Source of the DNA: Ramazzottius varieornatus
Taxonomy: Eukaryota; Tardigrada; Eutardigrada; Parachela; Ramazzottiidae
DNA: 64,000 nt
Direction of reading: 5' to 3'
Assembly: GCA_001949185.1 (NCBI GenBank)
Contig: BDGG01000002.1
Span: 5,260,448 to 5,324,447 of the forward strand
Shown in pieces: positions 36,297-47,894 of the stretch; positions within the stretch are counted from its first letter, which is position 1; the number at the start of each line of letters is the position of its first letter. The notes beneath the pieces are model-generated. The model saw only the letters and a program-made list of their open reading frames with translations, had not been told where the DNA came from and ran no database searches. A program made the position numbers and the translations under genes.

Positions 36297-37077
36297 ATGC
36301 TCACGGAAAAGAGCGCTTATCCTTCAGTCAAGAAGGCAGCATGTCCGAGCCAGATCCTTGCAAGTACAATGGAGATTGCTGATGTCCAAAAGGCGCTGGA
36401 TGTTAACGAATCACCATGTATGCAAGCTATTATGCGTGCATACGGCCAGCACCAGGAGGTATGCGATTAGCTCACAGTTTACCCACGAGCTTCTCTCGAT
36501 GTTCCGACTCCAGAGACCGCATAAACCCGGAGTATCATAGCTGACCATGGCCTATGGGTGGACTTGGTTTCTTTACAGAGACTAGACGTTACCGAAGCGC
36601 TGTCTGACGAGAAGTTACGTAAGATTCGAGAAATCGTTCACTTCGTCTACGCCGAGGAAAGGCAACAACGCCATGCGACAAAATTGACCGTACAGGTAGG
36701 AGATTATTCGTGAAATCCTGAAGTTATGAAGGAGGAACAAGAAACCAAAAGCTATCGCTATGGTATAACCAACGCTGCCGGTTGCCGCGTTCTCCCTTCC
36801 TCTGCCGGAAATGAGTTTGCTTTCTTCTTCCGTCTCTTAGGCTGACTTGATCGGATACTCTATGCATGGAAGAGGTGGTGACCAAGTTGTGCGTCTTAAA
36901 ACGATCAACACTAATCTGTACCTGAACAACAAACAAAGAACTGGCGTGGGGCTGGACAGCGGACTGATTTCCGTCTGCAACACGGACGAGCAAATTGATT
37001 ACGGCAGTGAAGAAACTGACCCGGAAGAAGAGGAAGAAGATGTCGACATGGAGGACCAGGAAGAGCCGGAAGGTTGA
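36297..37077 (+). CDS. Unrecognised protein with acidic C-terminal tail
   Basis: Three exons join in phase 0. The first, from the ATG at 36297, gives MLTEKSAYPSVKKAACPSQI, MEIADVQKALDVNESPCMQA and IMRAYGQHQE. The second gives RLDVTEALSDEKLRKIREIV, HFVYAEERQQRHATKLTVQ. The third gives ADLIGYSMHGRGGDQVVRLK, TINTNLYLNNKQRTGVGLDS, then a run of glutamate and aspartate (EETDPEEEEEDVDMEDQEEP) to the stop at 37077. The splice sites (GTATGC, GTAGGA donors; TTTACAG, TCTTAG acceptors) are good. The predicted ~170 residues are helical, without signal or membrane segments. The acidic tail suggests a nuclear or histone/RNA-associated protein, but that is composition only. I do not recognise the family. 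Confidence 0.6.
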
Positions 37078-37338
37078 CTTATTTTCTACGTATACGTTGG
37101 GCGCTATGGTTTAGGGCGTTTCCGTGATAGGGATAGTCTTATCAAGATGTACAAATTGAACAGATTGAAATCTTTGGATTCCGTAACCGCTATATCGTTC
37201 CTGATCTCTTACAGACTTTTAGAATGTGATGTGAAATTTCGAGGCCAACCGGCAAGTGTGCCGTTGCCCGAGTTTCATAAACAATAGCATCTTTTTGCGC
37301 TTGATCTTATTGTAACCTGCAAGTTACGTCAGAGGACC

Positions 37339-39898
37339 ATGTCTGCAACTGCTTCCGCCACCACGAGACTGAAGAAAGCTTACGATGCGGTGATAATTGG
37401 AAGTGGTAAGTCGACTCTGTACGTCTTTTTCATTCGCGGAAGATTCAAAACTAGCTTCCGTACTTTTTAATCAATTTACGTAATTGATTAATTAATGTAT
37501 CTGTTTAGGTCACAATGGACTTGTTGCGGTAAGTCTGTGGCAACCTACAAATTGTAGTTCCAAAGTCTCACCACTACTGGCGGACCGAATGGCGGCTGCT
37601 CATGGCAGGAAGTGTGGTTGCTCCTGTTTAGGCGTCATATCTACGGAAATCCGGCTTGGATGTGCTCGTTCTGGAGAGACGTGGTGTGGTTGGAGGTGTG
37701 TTTGGTTCTTAAAGAAAATGCTACAGCAGTTCTTCGCCCGGCGTCCGAGCCACTGTGCTTCCGTTACTTTGATATTCAGCCCTGACACTGTAGCCTTGTC
37801 GTTGTAGGTGCAACCGTTACGGAGGAAATTGTTCCTGGTTTTAAGTTTTCCCGCTGCTCATATGTGCTGAGTTTATTGAGGCCCATAGTCTATGAGCAGC
37901 TGGAACTCAAGGTACCTAGGGGACCAAAATAGTAGGTCGACTCCCAGAAGTTGTTTTAGTGTACAGATGCTCTATTAGAAACACGGACTGAAACTGCATT
38001 TTCGAGACCCGGCATCCTTCACGCCGCTGAAAGGATCCCAGCAGTCACTGCTTTTGGGAATGGATGAAAACAGCAACTATCACCAGATAGCTCAGTTTTC
38101 TGCCCGAGACGCAGAAGCGTTCGTCAAGTACGAAAAGTTCCTCAACCAGCTAGTGGACTCCATCGATCCACTCTTCGATGTAGCGCCACCTAGATTCTCT
38201 TCGAACACGCGAGGACTCGCAGGAAACTGGGACAACCTTCAAAGCTGGAGAGAACTGATGCGCGCTTGTAAGCAACTTTCCATACTTGCTTCTGGTTCAA
38301 GCGCGTATGTCTTCACAATACTCACATTTTTTCACATTTGTTCACAATGTCTTCACATTTGTTTTCATCTGATGCAGTGGGTAAATTTCGCGGGATATTC
38401 CCCGACGTCTACGAGCTCATTACCGCACCCATCGCCAAGGTCCTCAACAAAAGGTTTGAAAGCGATCCGCTGAAAGCAACACTTGCCACTGATGGCTTGA
38501 TAGGTGGGTATGCGTTCATCTATCCACGTAGTTTTCCGGAGAGTTTCATTAGCTCGTGATTGACAGGTAGTAGTTTGGGACCAAGCTCCGCGGGAAGCGG
38601 CTATGTGCTGCTCCATCACGTTATGGGTAGGCTGGAAGGCCGGAAAGGTGCTTGGGCGTATGTTGAAGGCGGCATGGGTGCTGTGGCTGAGACTCTGGCA
38701 AATGTACTACGAAGCGCCGGCGGAGAGATCATGTGTAACCATGAAGTTGAACAGATCCTCGTTTTTGACGGAAAGGTTGAGGGGGTTCAGCTGAAAGGCG
38801 GAGAAGAGGTCAAAGCTAAGATGGTTCTGAGTGGCGCGACGGTTAGGGAAACGATGCTGAAGTTGCTTCCTGAGGGCAGCTTGGATTTATCAGTCAAGGC
38901 GGAAGTTGAAGGGATAGATTACTCGTCCCCGGTGGTCAAGATCAACGTCGCTATGTCTAGAATTCCCGATTTCTCCAAAAGCGGCAATATTGTGCAGCCA
39001 CACCACCGAGCCACCATACATCTCAACAGTGAAAATATGGGAATGCTGGAATCAGCCCATAAGGACTACATCGCCGGAAAACCTTCTGAGAAGCCTTTCA
39101 TGGAGGTACAGTGTTATGCTTTCTGTTAGGAAACAACGATTTGACGCGGAAGTTCAATGTGGCAGAACAACGTTTACCATGAAGAATGGTTACTTTACAG
39201 ATGGTCATACCTTCCAGTCTTGATCCAACGATAGCTCCACCAGGTGCCCATGTTGCTCTGCTCTTTATCCAATACATCCCGTACGCCGTAACTAAGTTGT
39301 GGAAGGAGAAAGAACGCACCGACTTTGCCCAGAAAGGTACGCATTAAAAGGCGCTAGTGTGTACAGTTCAAGTCCCGCTTAATATTTAACTGTGGCACAC
39401 TAAAGTGCGCTGTGGTTATCCCTAACACGCAGTTGTTTGCCGGTTGGGAAATATAGTCTTCAAGCAAATTGATGATTACGCGCCGGGTTTCTCCGCTTCG
39501 GTGGTTGGCTATGAGGTTTTGACGCCGGATATTTTGGAGAGCACCTTCGGTCTAACCGGTGGAAACATTTTCCATGGTGCGTTGAGCTGGGACCAGCTGT
39601 TCTTCTCAAGACCTTCTTCTAATCTTCATGGATACCGGACGCCGATCCAGGGTTTATACCTATGCGGAAGTGGGTGCCATCCAGGTAACGGAATACAGTC
39701 CCGGTAACACTCGCACGTCAAATATAGTGCGCAAATTTGATAACATCTTGATGCTCAAAGTCCGTTATCTACAGCACACATAGCTAGGATCCGTAGAACT
39801 ATAAGGCTTAACTGCTTCAGGTGGAGGGGTTACCGGAGCTCCTGGCAGACTTGGGGCACTGACAGCACTACAGGATTTCCGACGGTGATTTAATCAGA
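37339..39898 (+). CDS. PYROXD2: Pyridine nucleotide-disulfide oxidoreductase domain protein 2
   Basis: PYROXD2 is a mitochondrial FAD-dependent oxidoreductase of the phytoene desaturase/amine oxidase type. The start [20 protein letters not shown] leads into the FAD-binding motif [40 protein letters not shown]. The exon carrying GHNGLVA is only 20 nt (37509-37528). Later blocks are [80 protein letters not shown] and [20 protein letters not shown]. The C-terminal FAD motif is [20 protein letters not shown], with the end ALQDFRR-stop at 39898. About 11 exons. The conserved motifs look intact, so an active enzyme is likely. The substrate is unknown for the family. Confidence 0.95.
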
Positions 39899-41050
39899 CG
39901 CCCAAACGTAATTTTGAAATCTGAATGGAGGTAAACGTGGTCACGGTTCCCCTGGGAAGCGAGCTACCGCAGACAGATGGCAGTGCAGTAAGCAGTCCCG
40001 TTACTTCCGTGCCGTGTGTCGCATCGCAATAAAGCGTTACCTGGCGATCCGTAACATCTATATCGATCGAATTCCGTTTATGAATTATCCAACAGTTTTT
40101 AACCGCGGATCGTTCTATTCGAGTTCATTAGCCCTCCTCACGACAGGCCGTAAAACTCCGTTGATTGTGTTGATCTTGAAAGTGGATTACGAAGTTTCGC
40201 TTTCAAGATAAGCAGCCCTCGAGTAGCTTATCTTGAAAGCGAAAACGGATTAATCTCTGCACACTTGACTCAAAATTTCAAATTTTCATTTCTCAGCTGA
40301 TTTCTGTCTGCACAGTGCTTCACGTTGCGAGATACCGTTTCACGTATGGGCTTCTTGATACCTATTAGTGTCGGGGATATCGACAGACAGAGACTAGCCA
40401 GAGAGAAAACCATGAATTTCAGTCTAGTCAGGAGGCAAAGTATGCCTACAAACCTAAGTCACCCCGCAAAACTCGCGCATTTCCGCTCACGTTTCCCAGA
40501 CTTTCGAAAAACGCAATTTTGCCTCACTCACGACTAATTTCCGTTGATCAAGCAAACTCAAATCTTAAATCAACCGTTTGCGACATGAACAGCTCGTCGT
40601 GAGGAGGACTATTATATCATGTCGTTAAGTTACAGCTTCAGTACTCTGGCTTGCTATGCTTTGCCTTCGCAGCACTTTACCGTCGAAATGTCTTCAAGGG
40701 TTTGCGAACTATGCCTTCAACGTGTCTTCGCTGCATATTGACTAGAACTAGCTCAACCAAATACCACACCACCGAACACCGTACCCGCACATCGCTACTT
40801 GATTATTTGATTTCCTTTTTTTCGCACGGTAACCGCTGACTGGGCGACATACCGTGAGATTTCACGAATTTCCCGCTTCTCCGTATCTCTTCGATTCATG
40901 ATTCTTCGAATTTTTGACACCTGCCGTGACCTGCAAAATCAAAAGCCATCTTCATCACAAGTTGCTGCCTGGAACATCCCCTCCCATTGTGCGGACAATC
41001 ACTGTTTGTCGGTTGAGTGGAAACAGCGTGTCGTTCTGTTTTACAGCGCC
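39899..41050. other. Intergenic region with inverted repeats
   Basis: About 1.15 kb with no supported gene. It holds a perfect 18-bp inverted repeat at 40196-40243. A wider pair of inverted ends, CCTCCTCACGAC at 40134-40145 and GTCGTGAGGAGG at 40593-40604, could be termini of a ~480-bp degenerate element. The plus frames 40325-40537 and 40898-41314 are featureless or overlap the next gene. Confidence 0.45.
40196..40243. repeat. Perfect 18-bp inverted repeat
   Basis: TTCGCTTTCAAGATAAGC at 40196-40213 is the exact reverse complement of 40226-40243, with a 12-nt spacer (AGCCCTCGAGTA). It would form a stable stem-loop and lies between the two inverted CCTCCTCACGAC ends. Confidence 0.7.
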
Positions 41051-43883
41051 ATGGAGAAGACATCGACGTGCAGTGCCCCTTCACACGGAGGCATCCCTCC
41101 GCCGATCATGACCATCAACCCTGCTCCCAGCACATCAAACAGAAACATGAAGAAGGAGCTGAACGACCACACAGAAATGCGTCTCGAAGATTTCATGAAG
41201 AAATTCAGCATAGGTACGTCTCTAGAGAACCTCCGATTGATGATCACCCAGATCAAGTCGCGCATAATCTCGACCCACACGAAGTTGCGGAAAGAGGTCG
41301 GTAGCTGGTCATAGCTTCGCACTTTCAGTGTCGAATCAGTTCTTTCTCCCGACTGCTTTTGCTGATTACTGGTGCTTGTGTCGCAGGTGACGATGTATGG
41401 GTCATCAGTAAGGGACAGTGGCACGAAGCTAAGATCATTCTGATCGAAACGTACAAGTATCCCGGAGATGAGACGACATCCGTGCCCATCTACAGAATCC
41501 ATTACCCGGGTTGGGGAAAACGGTAAGCAGGCTCCGACATCCATCGGATGCGGCAGAAGGAAGATGTCTGATGCTTTCTCCTCTTCAGGTATGACGAGTG
41601 GATGTACAGCGATTCGCTGATGCTGCAGAACACAGAGAATAACGCCAAGGCCTCGGCCGAAAACGGCGCCTTGATGGAGGCCAGGTATAAACTCTGGGGA
41701 AAAAATTCACGTTTGTTTTCTCCGGATAGACTTATGCATTACGTTGCGTGATGTTTAATTTTGCAGTGGAATCAACGGCCCAGGCAGACAAGACCAGTTC
41801 TTTGCAGATGACGGCGAAAAAAGCCAGTGTGTTTCAAAGCTCCAATCATGTGCCTATCAACGGAGTATCTCCCGCCAGAGGCCGAGGAAAAGGTGAAAGC
41901 AGAGGAGGCGCGACTGCCAAACCTAGGGGTAACTTCAAAAAATTTTACCTCTAGTGCCGAAGCAGTCGAAGTAATGCGCGAGTTCAACCGAACATTTCGG
42001 TAGTGTACCGTGACTCTCGAATGTCTGGAAAATTATTTATGCTGCATGTTCATCCCATTGAATTTTCCATTGAATTTCGCTCACACGATATTTATTTTCA
42101 ATATTTTTCCAGGTACGACGAGCAGTAAACAAGCGAGAATTGATGCAGGACTGTCTGCGGGAGATAATATTGCAACTGCGGGCTGTCAGTCGCCGGAGCC
42201 TCCCAGCATGGCTTCAGCGCTCGAAAGCGAGCCGACCACCTTGACCGACAACGGAAAAGCGCACAGCTTAGAGCCAGCCAGTTCATTTGAGAAGTCGATT
42301 AACCGACTGGAAAACCCATCCAGTATCAAGAAACCGAAAGAGCGAAGAACACTGGTGCGAGGAAAAAGGTGCCAGCCGGTGAGAGCTATTTATTACGGTT
42401 CGAAAACCGCAGTGATGACGGAGAATCCAGCACAGGCTATTACGTATTTGCTTGTTTTTCAATTAGCCATGACCGAAATGCTACCTGTGGGCACCATCGT
42501 TACAGCCGTTCCTGCTGGAAGTCTTGCCGGAACTCCAGGTCAGCAGTTCATGGTCCAAAGCAAGGTGGAGAACGGTAAGATCGTCTCCTTCCTGGTGCCC
42601 GTCCAACAAGTTACCGAGGTGGAAGAAACTGTTCCCGAAGGTTCGTACCGTAGTTTCAAGTAACGGCTGGATTGTAGTTGTTTCTCTGTAACGGGTGTTG
42701 GCATTGCATGAACGGTCTGTACAGGCCGGCGAAGTGGTTACTGTACGAGCCGGCGAAGTGGTTGCTGTACAGGCCGGCGAAGTGGTCACTGTACGGGCCG
42801 TCCGAGTTGTCTGCATACAAGCCAGCGGATTAACGCAGATCCGCGAGATTCTACTGTTATCTGAGATAACTATGTTTGAATGACAAAGTTACGTGATCTG
42901 TTCTATAGGTACAGTGACTATGGATATGCTTGAGCGAGAACACTCACCAACCGAAAAACCACGGAAGATGCCACGGAAGGAGAAGGATGTTCTTACTAAA
43001 ATTCGCCGACAATGGTAAGAGGCTTTTAAGAGACATACGGTTTTGGTTCTTTGCAGATGAGATATCATGAATGTCATGACTTGTATTTTGTTTAGGGTTA
43101 TGGACAACTTCCGGAAGGGAACTTCTGTGACCTGTCAAACAGTGGGATTGGTACATTTTTCGCCAGGTACTGTTTTCAGTATTGCAGATGCATTTCGCAG
43201 TGGAAACTGAGCTGTCCAGTGAGATACGTGGAAGCGTTTTGTGTTGGCTACCTATTGAGGATTGTCGGTTAAATATTTGTAGGTGGTCGGCGAAAAAGAA
43301 ACAGGATCACGGTTCGGGCGTGCTGAAGTCCCTCGGTCTCCTCTTCAAAGAAGTGCATCAGTGTCCTCCTTCCAAATCGAGCGGAAAGAAAAACGCAAGG
43401 GGAGTGGTCGACCGAGACAATTTGAGGAAATGTGTCGACCTTTCTCCTGCTGGTGAAAAAGAATTCCTGAAGTTGTGCGGTCGAGAAGCATTAAACCATC
43501 TACGTAAGCCTCGAACGATGTCGTTCGCACGACGCAAAGTGGCGGACAATGTAGTGGACGAAGACACCGATGTTAAGGCATACTTGAACTCTGAGCTCAG
43601 ATCCGTAACGATCAGAATATAACGATGAGACTGAACGGAAAGTTATCTTTCAGATGAGGCTGAAAAAACAACCAAGCAACCGGAAAAGTCTGCCGATACC
43701 AAGAAGCCTGAAGGAGCCAAGAAGGCTGGTGGGACCAAGAAGAAGTCCTCGGAGGATAAGTCCAAGTCGAGGTCTCTCGCCAAGAAAACCGCCACAACCA
43801 CCGAAGAAACCATCGAGGTACTGAAACAGAAGTTAGCCAAGAGAAACGGGAGTCTTCCGTCGATCGTGCGGTCCGTTACTTAA
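41051..43883 (+). CDS. Chromo-barrel domain protein with basic tail
   Basis: The ATG at 41051 (four bases after a TTTTACAG) starts MEKTSTCSAPSHGGIPPPIM and a short helical exon. Two exons then build a chromo-barrel domain: DDVWVISKGQWHEAKIILIE, VPIYRIHYPGWGKRYDEWMY, SDSLMLQN. HYPGWxxxYDEW is diagnostic for the MRG15/MSL3/TIP60/ARID4 group of histone-methyl-lysine readers. Downstream exons are low-complexity (SSIKKPKERRTLVRGKR, EMLPVGTIVTAVPAGSLAGT, PRKMPRKEKDVLTKIRRQW), then KSLGLLFKEVHQCPPSKSSG and a lysine-rich end (KKAGGTKKKSSEDKSKSRSL). I see no MRG, MYST or ARID domain. Splice phases fit through the first exons but not at every join after 43170. The 3' half is therefore uncertain, and two genes may be merged. 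One intron (42642-42908) carries the 24-bp repeat array. Confidence 0.55.
42719..42838 (+). repeat. 24-bp tandem repeat array A, intronic
   Basis: Five consecutive 24-bp units. The first three start GTACAGGCCGGCGAAGTGG, GTACGAGCCGGCGAAGTGG and GTACAGGCCGGCGAAGTGG and are nearly identical; the last two are diverged. The array sits in the middle of a chromo-barrel gene intron. The sense-strand core GCCGGCGAAGT is the same as in the arrays of the opposite-strand transposase gene. Confidence 0.85.
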
Positions 43884-44164
43884 TGAGTCTCTGAAGAGTT
43901 CACTTTGTTACTTATGCTTTCGGTTTGAAGCCCAGGTTTTGGAAATATCGGTGATTTGGCCGAGTGCATCCGAACTGCTTTCCTACACTTCATCGAGACA
44001 TTCTTTGTGCGCTTTGGTTTCTGGTTCCTCATCTGGTTCTTGGTTTCTCGTGCGTCCGTGGAATGTCTGGACGAATTAGCTTCCCTGTGTGAATAGTGAT
44101 CACCATTCTCGATCGCGATGCTCTTGTCAAAGTTTCGATGTCTCCACGAAATTGGAAGTATGGC

Positions 44165-45450
44165 ACTTTTCGGTGTCCTTATAAGCTGGACAAAGCCATG
44201 GTCGCTTACTACCTCGGAAACAGGAAGATCGTCGAAGTCCTACCAGCTTTCAACAAGTCAGCTTTCGCTAAATGTTCGACTTCCGGTAGAGCTGTCTGTT
44301 TCATACAGATCGTCTGCACTTTCAGGTCGTTCAACTTTGCTGGTAAACGGATCGACGAAGCTCTCCGAGAGCACCTCGAAGCCTTCCGCCTACACGGCGA
44401 ATCTCCCCTCATCGCTCACTTCATGGAGCATTTCGCTGCCAACTGGCACACCACCAATCGCATGCCCTTCCGGCACCAAGATTGCGCCTTGCGTTTAGCT
44501 GTCCGCTTCTTGCGTCGTGACGACACAGAGATCCAGCAAGACATCATGCGGTCGCTGAGGCTCCTTCTCGGTCTCCAGCCTCACTTCTTCTACCGCATGT
44601 CTCGTCAAATAGCCAATGCGCTTTACCAGCTCTTTCAGGCCAATGGATCCTCCAGTATCAAGTCAAAGGATGACTGGAAGCTTTTGTGTACTCTGCTGGA
44701 ATGCGCAGGTGCGGGAGTACGCCTGCCGAAGGTAACGCTCAGAGAAGCCATGCCGAAGTCGGAAAGTCAACCTGTCAACGCCGTCCAACCTGACAACGAG
44801 GTAAAAACGTTTCACCAATCTTTTTCGTTCATCTCAACAACTCGGTGTTCCTTTTCCTCTTTACTTAACTTGTAATAATTACTAGATGTAATATTAGTGG
44901 TCTTTCAAGCACATGCATACACGAAACTGAGCATGCGCTATTGTGAGAACGTATGCAGTTCTATGCGTTGACTTTTCTATTATTGATTTTTGTCTAGTTT
45001 CCAGGTTGATAGAGGTATACATCGGACAGCGAGCTCCACGAAATCCATGGTAGTCCCACGGGTAGCAATACCTGGTCGATGGTCGGTAGGGAAGGTGAAG
45101 TGGTGGAGACGGCAGGGAACCCGGAAGGAAACTTGTTGTCCATACCGGTGGATATCATCCATCACGATACGGACGCTTTCTGTTTGGCCATTGACTCGGT
45201 ACACTTTCTCACCCGAGAGACCGGCCAAGTTACGGTGGACAACGCTTTTGCATTGTCTGTGCGTCTTTGTGGAAGCCAGCATGAACAGTTTAGTCGGTGT
45301 TTAGTCGGCTTTCACAGTCTTTTTTTCTACTCCTGTGTAAAGTACGATTACTCTAATGACAGGGTATCTGAAAATCTTCCGGAGGAATCCCAAAAGAAGA
45401 AAAGTAGCTTAGATGTACCCTTGCGGAGGAATTCAATACGAAAGAGCTGA
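44165..45450 (+). pseudogene. GBF1: Decayed GBF1 (Sec7 Arf-GEF) fragment
   Basis: GBF1 is the Golgi Arf1 exchange factor. The segment carries part of its Sec7 domain (YKLDKAMVAYYLGNRKIVEV, then across a small intron FNFAGKRIDEALREHLEAFR, LHGESPLIAHFMEHFAANW). The active-site glutamate region FRLxGE is still visible. It then jumps directly to the downstream helical domain (LRLAVRFLRRDDTEI, SLRLLLGLQPHFFYRMSRQI, SKDDWKLLCTLLECAGAGVR). The second half of Sec7, with its AYAVIMLNTDQHN motif, and some 300 following residues are gone. Near 45005 the family motif DRG-YTSDSE is split by a one-base shift (DRG in one frame, YTSDSEL in another). Near 45250 homology returns to the first frame (CVFVEASMNS). 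A single-pass deletion plus two frameshifts marks a non-functional copy; the functional GBF1 must be elsewhere. Confidence 0.7.
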
Positions 45451-46064
45451 CAGATTCACAAGAACATTGCAGACGGCAGACAATCTCAAAATCGCTGGTG
45501 CACACAGCTCTGCCGGCTCACATTTGCAACTTCGCCGGGTTGTACGGTACCAAAACCAAAAACAGAAAGCTTGACACCAAATTACCTTCAGGTTGAACAA
45601 CGTTCAAACTGTACGGGCATTGTGTTGTAGAGCAACATAGTACCGTTATCGCCAGAGCTGCTTGAAGTAAGTTAAATAGAATTAAATTACGTATCCTGAA
45701 CGGAAACTTTGAATTACATTTCGCTAGCATCCGTCAAACTTCCTAGGCTTTTGCTCACCACAACATCCTTCGAGGAGTCAAACTTTGGATGTCGAGTCTT
45801 TACACAGCGATTGTTCATGCGATAGAGACGCATTCGAGGTAACGCAATAACACCGTCGCCACCATTCTCGAAATCTTGCTCTGTGTGAGTGACGAGTATG
45901 TCGAAATTCGCAGGTCTTTCGGCAAACAAAGTTCGGCACCCGGGGCATTGGTAACCCATACGAGGATTTGGATATTTCTTGACGACAAACTTATGGGTAC
46001 CGCCATGGTTTGCCTAAACGAAACAAGTATGTTATCCCAGACATGGTAGTCTAAATTCATGCAT

Positions 46065-46140
46065 GGTCACTACGCCGGCGTGTACATCAGTAGGGACAAC
46101 TACGCCAGCGTCTCCTTTGCTAACACTGACGGCATCTATG
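46065..46140 (-). repeat. 24-bp repeat array B, intronic
   Basis: About three units in the last intron of the transposase gene. On the plus strand the cores read CTACGCCGGCGTGTACATC, CTACGCCAGCGTC and CTGACGGCATC at 24-bp spacing. On the gene's sense strand this is GTACACGCCGGCG. Confidence 0.75.
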
Positions 46141-46794
46141 GAGGTTTACCAATTTTGCAACCCTCGCCCTTGTAACAATATCCTTCTTCGTCGAAGTTCA
46201 TTTCGACAGGTTCCTTGTCTTCACGGGTTGTGTAACCGGATCCGCTCAGATTCTTCATCTTTCGCCCAACCTTGTGACCACCAACACTTCGCACGAGCCA
46301 GCTGCCGAAGGGACGCAAATTCTTCTCTAATTTCAGCCATTCCACCATCTGCGCCAAGTTTCCGGACGCCGCGGTCACGGCAATGATATGTTTGCAAGCT
46401 GGGTCTTTATTCTGAGTGAACTGCAAACAACCGCATTTACCTTCCCCGGAAGTAGTGCGGATCTCGACGAAGTACCAGCAGGGCTTCTTCTTGTCTGTAG
46501 ACCGAACTTTCCGAACGACCGAGGAGTTCCATTTTCGTTTATACTGGGTCGTTTCTTCCGCGGAAAGCTTAACCATCCAGCCTTCGTCAGCAGGGCCGTC
46601 CATAAGCTCCACGGCCTTGTCCCAGCTGGCGCGAAACATGTCGGGAAGTCGGTGGTGGCAAAGTCCGTCAGCACATTGGGCGGTCTTGTTCCATCTCCCG
46701 ACAATTCGACCTACAAACATAATGTCACAGTTACAGACTAGCACTATGTACCTGTTCTACTATTAGACGAACCAACAAGACTTCACCGGCACAA

Positions 46795-46905
46795 AGCGCG
46801 GCAGCTCTGCTCGCGTAGGCTTTGGCAACTCCGACGGCGGACAATGCAGCATCTTCGCCAACAAAACGTAACACCACCGGCCTACTTGCAACAACTCCGC
46901 TGGTA
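46795..46905 (-). repeat. 24-bp repeat array C, intronic
   Basis: Four to five diverged units inside the 200-bp intron at 46711-46910. Plus-strand cores are TTCACCGGCACA, CTCCGACGGCGGACA, CTTCGCCAACA, CACCGGCCTAC and CTCCGCTGGTAC. The array reaches almost to the donor site at 46910. Confidence 0.7.
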
Positions 46906-47894
46906 CTTACTTTTCGACTCGATGCAACGACAACCACGGTGTTCACGTTGCACTTGGGAAACAACCGTTGCACTTTGGACATTATGTGGCTATTGTCGTG
47001 TGCTTTTTCTCGCGACAGGAGAAGGTCTTCTCTGTACTGCTCGGCTATTCTGTATCGGCCTTGATCTTTCAGGGCCTGGAACATGAACACAGTTTCATCG
47101 GCGTACATCTTGAGCAACCTCTCAACCACTTCCCGGGGATCGTTGTGCGTGCCAAAAAAGGCTTTGAGCGTTTTGTTCATGGCCTCGGACAGATTAGTAT
47201 TAGGAAGGTCGCGCGAGAAACCCATCTTTTCACATGCCGGTAGGATTAGTTTCTCGACAAAGTTCTTCTGATGGTGTTTCTCAAACTAGTGCTGGAATTT
47301 GTCATCGCCCAAAGAGCTCTTCATCTCTTTCCACTTCTGGAGATACTGCTCTTCCGAAACTGAATCTACCAGCCCTAGAACATGCTTCCTCACACCAGCT
47401 ACGTTGCGGTGGTACCCCAGTACACAGTTCAGCACGAACGACACATGCGAAGAGGGTACGGGCTTTCCGAGGAAGTATCTCTTGATACCATCTCGGATGA
47501 GTAGAACGCAGAGCGTATGGTTGTGTCGAGGGAAAGCTTCGCGGAATGCGTCGTACAGTGCTCGCTCGCCATCGGTGATGAAATCGAAGCGGAAGTCTTT
47601 TGACATCACATCGACACCTGCATTCACGAGACATTCTCGGAGGTAATTAGCGAACACCGACAACGAAGCTTTCGTCTTCCTCTGAGTTAGGCATGTTGGT
47701 CCGATCAGCAGAGCAGGCTTTCCTGCCTTCTCGTTCACAAGATAAGGATGTTTGATGACTATGACCACCAGATACATGTTGCACAGCTGGAAAGTCAAAC
47801 CGATCTGCAAGCGAAGCTTCACTGCAAACAGAAAACCAAAGGATTAATACCCCATTCAGATGCGCATCACTACAAGACGAAAATCAGCTCAGTC

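Noticed and set aside
45079-45450. Separate 123-codon plus-strand gene
   Set aside because: Its sequence is the frameshifted continuation of the GBF1 homology (TWSMVGREGEVVE, TGQVTVDN), so it is part of the pseudogene.
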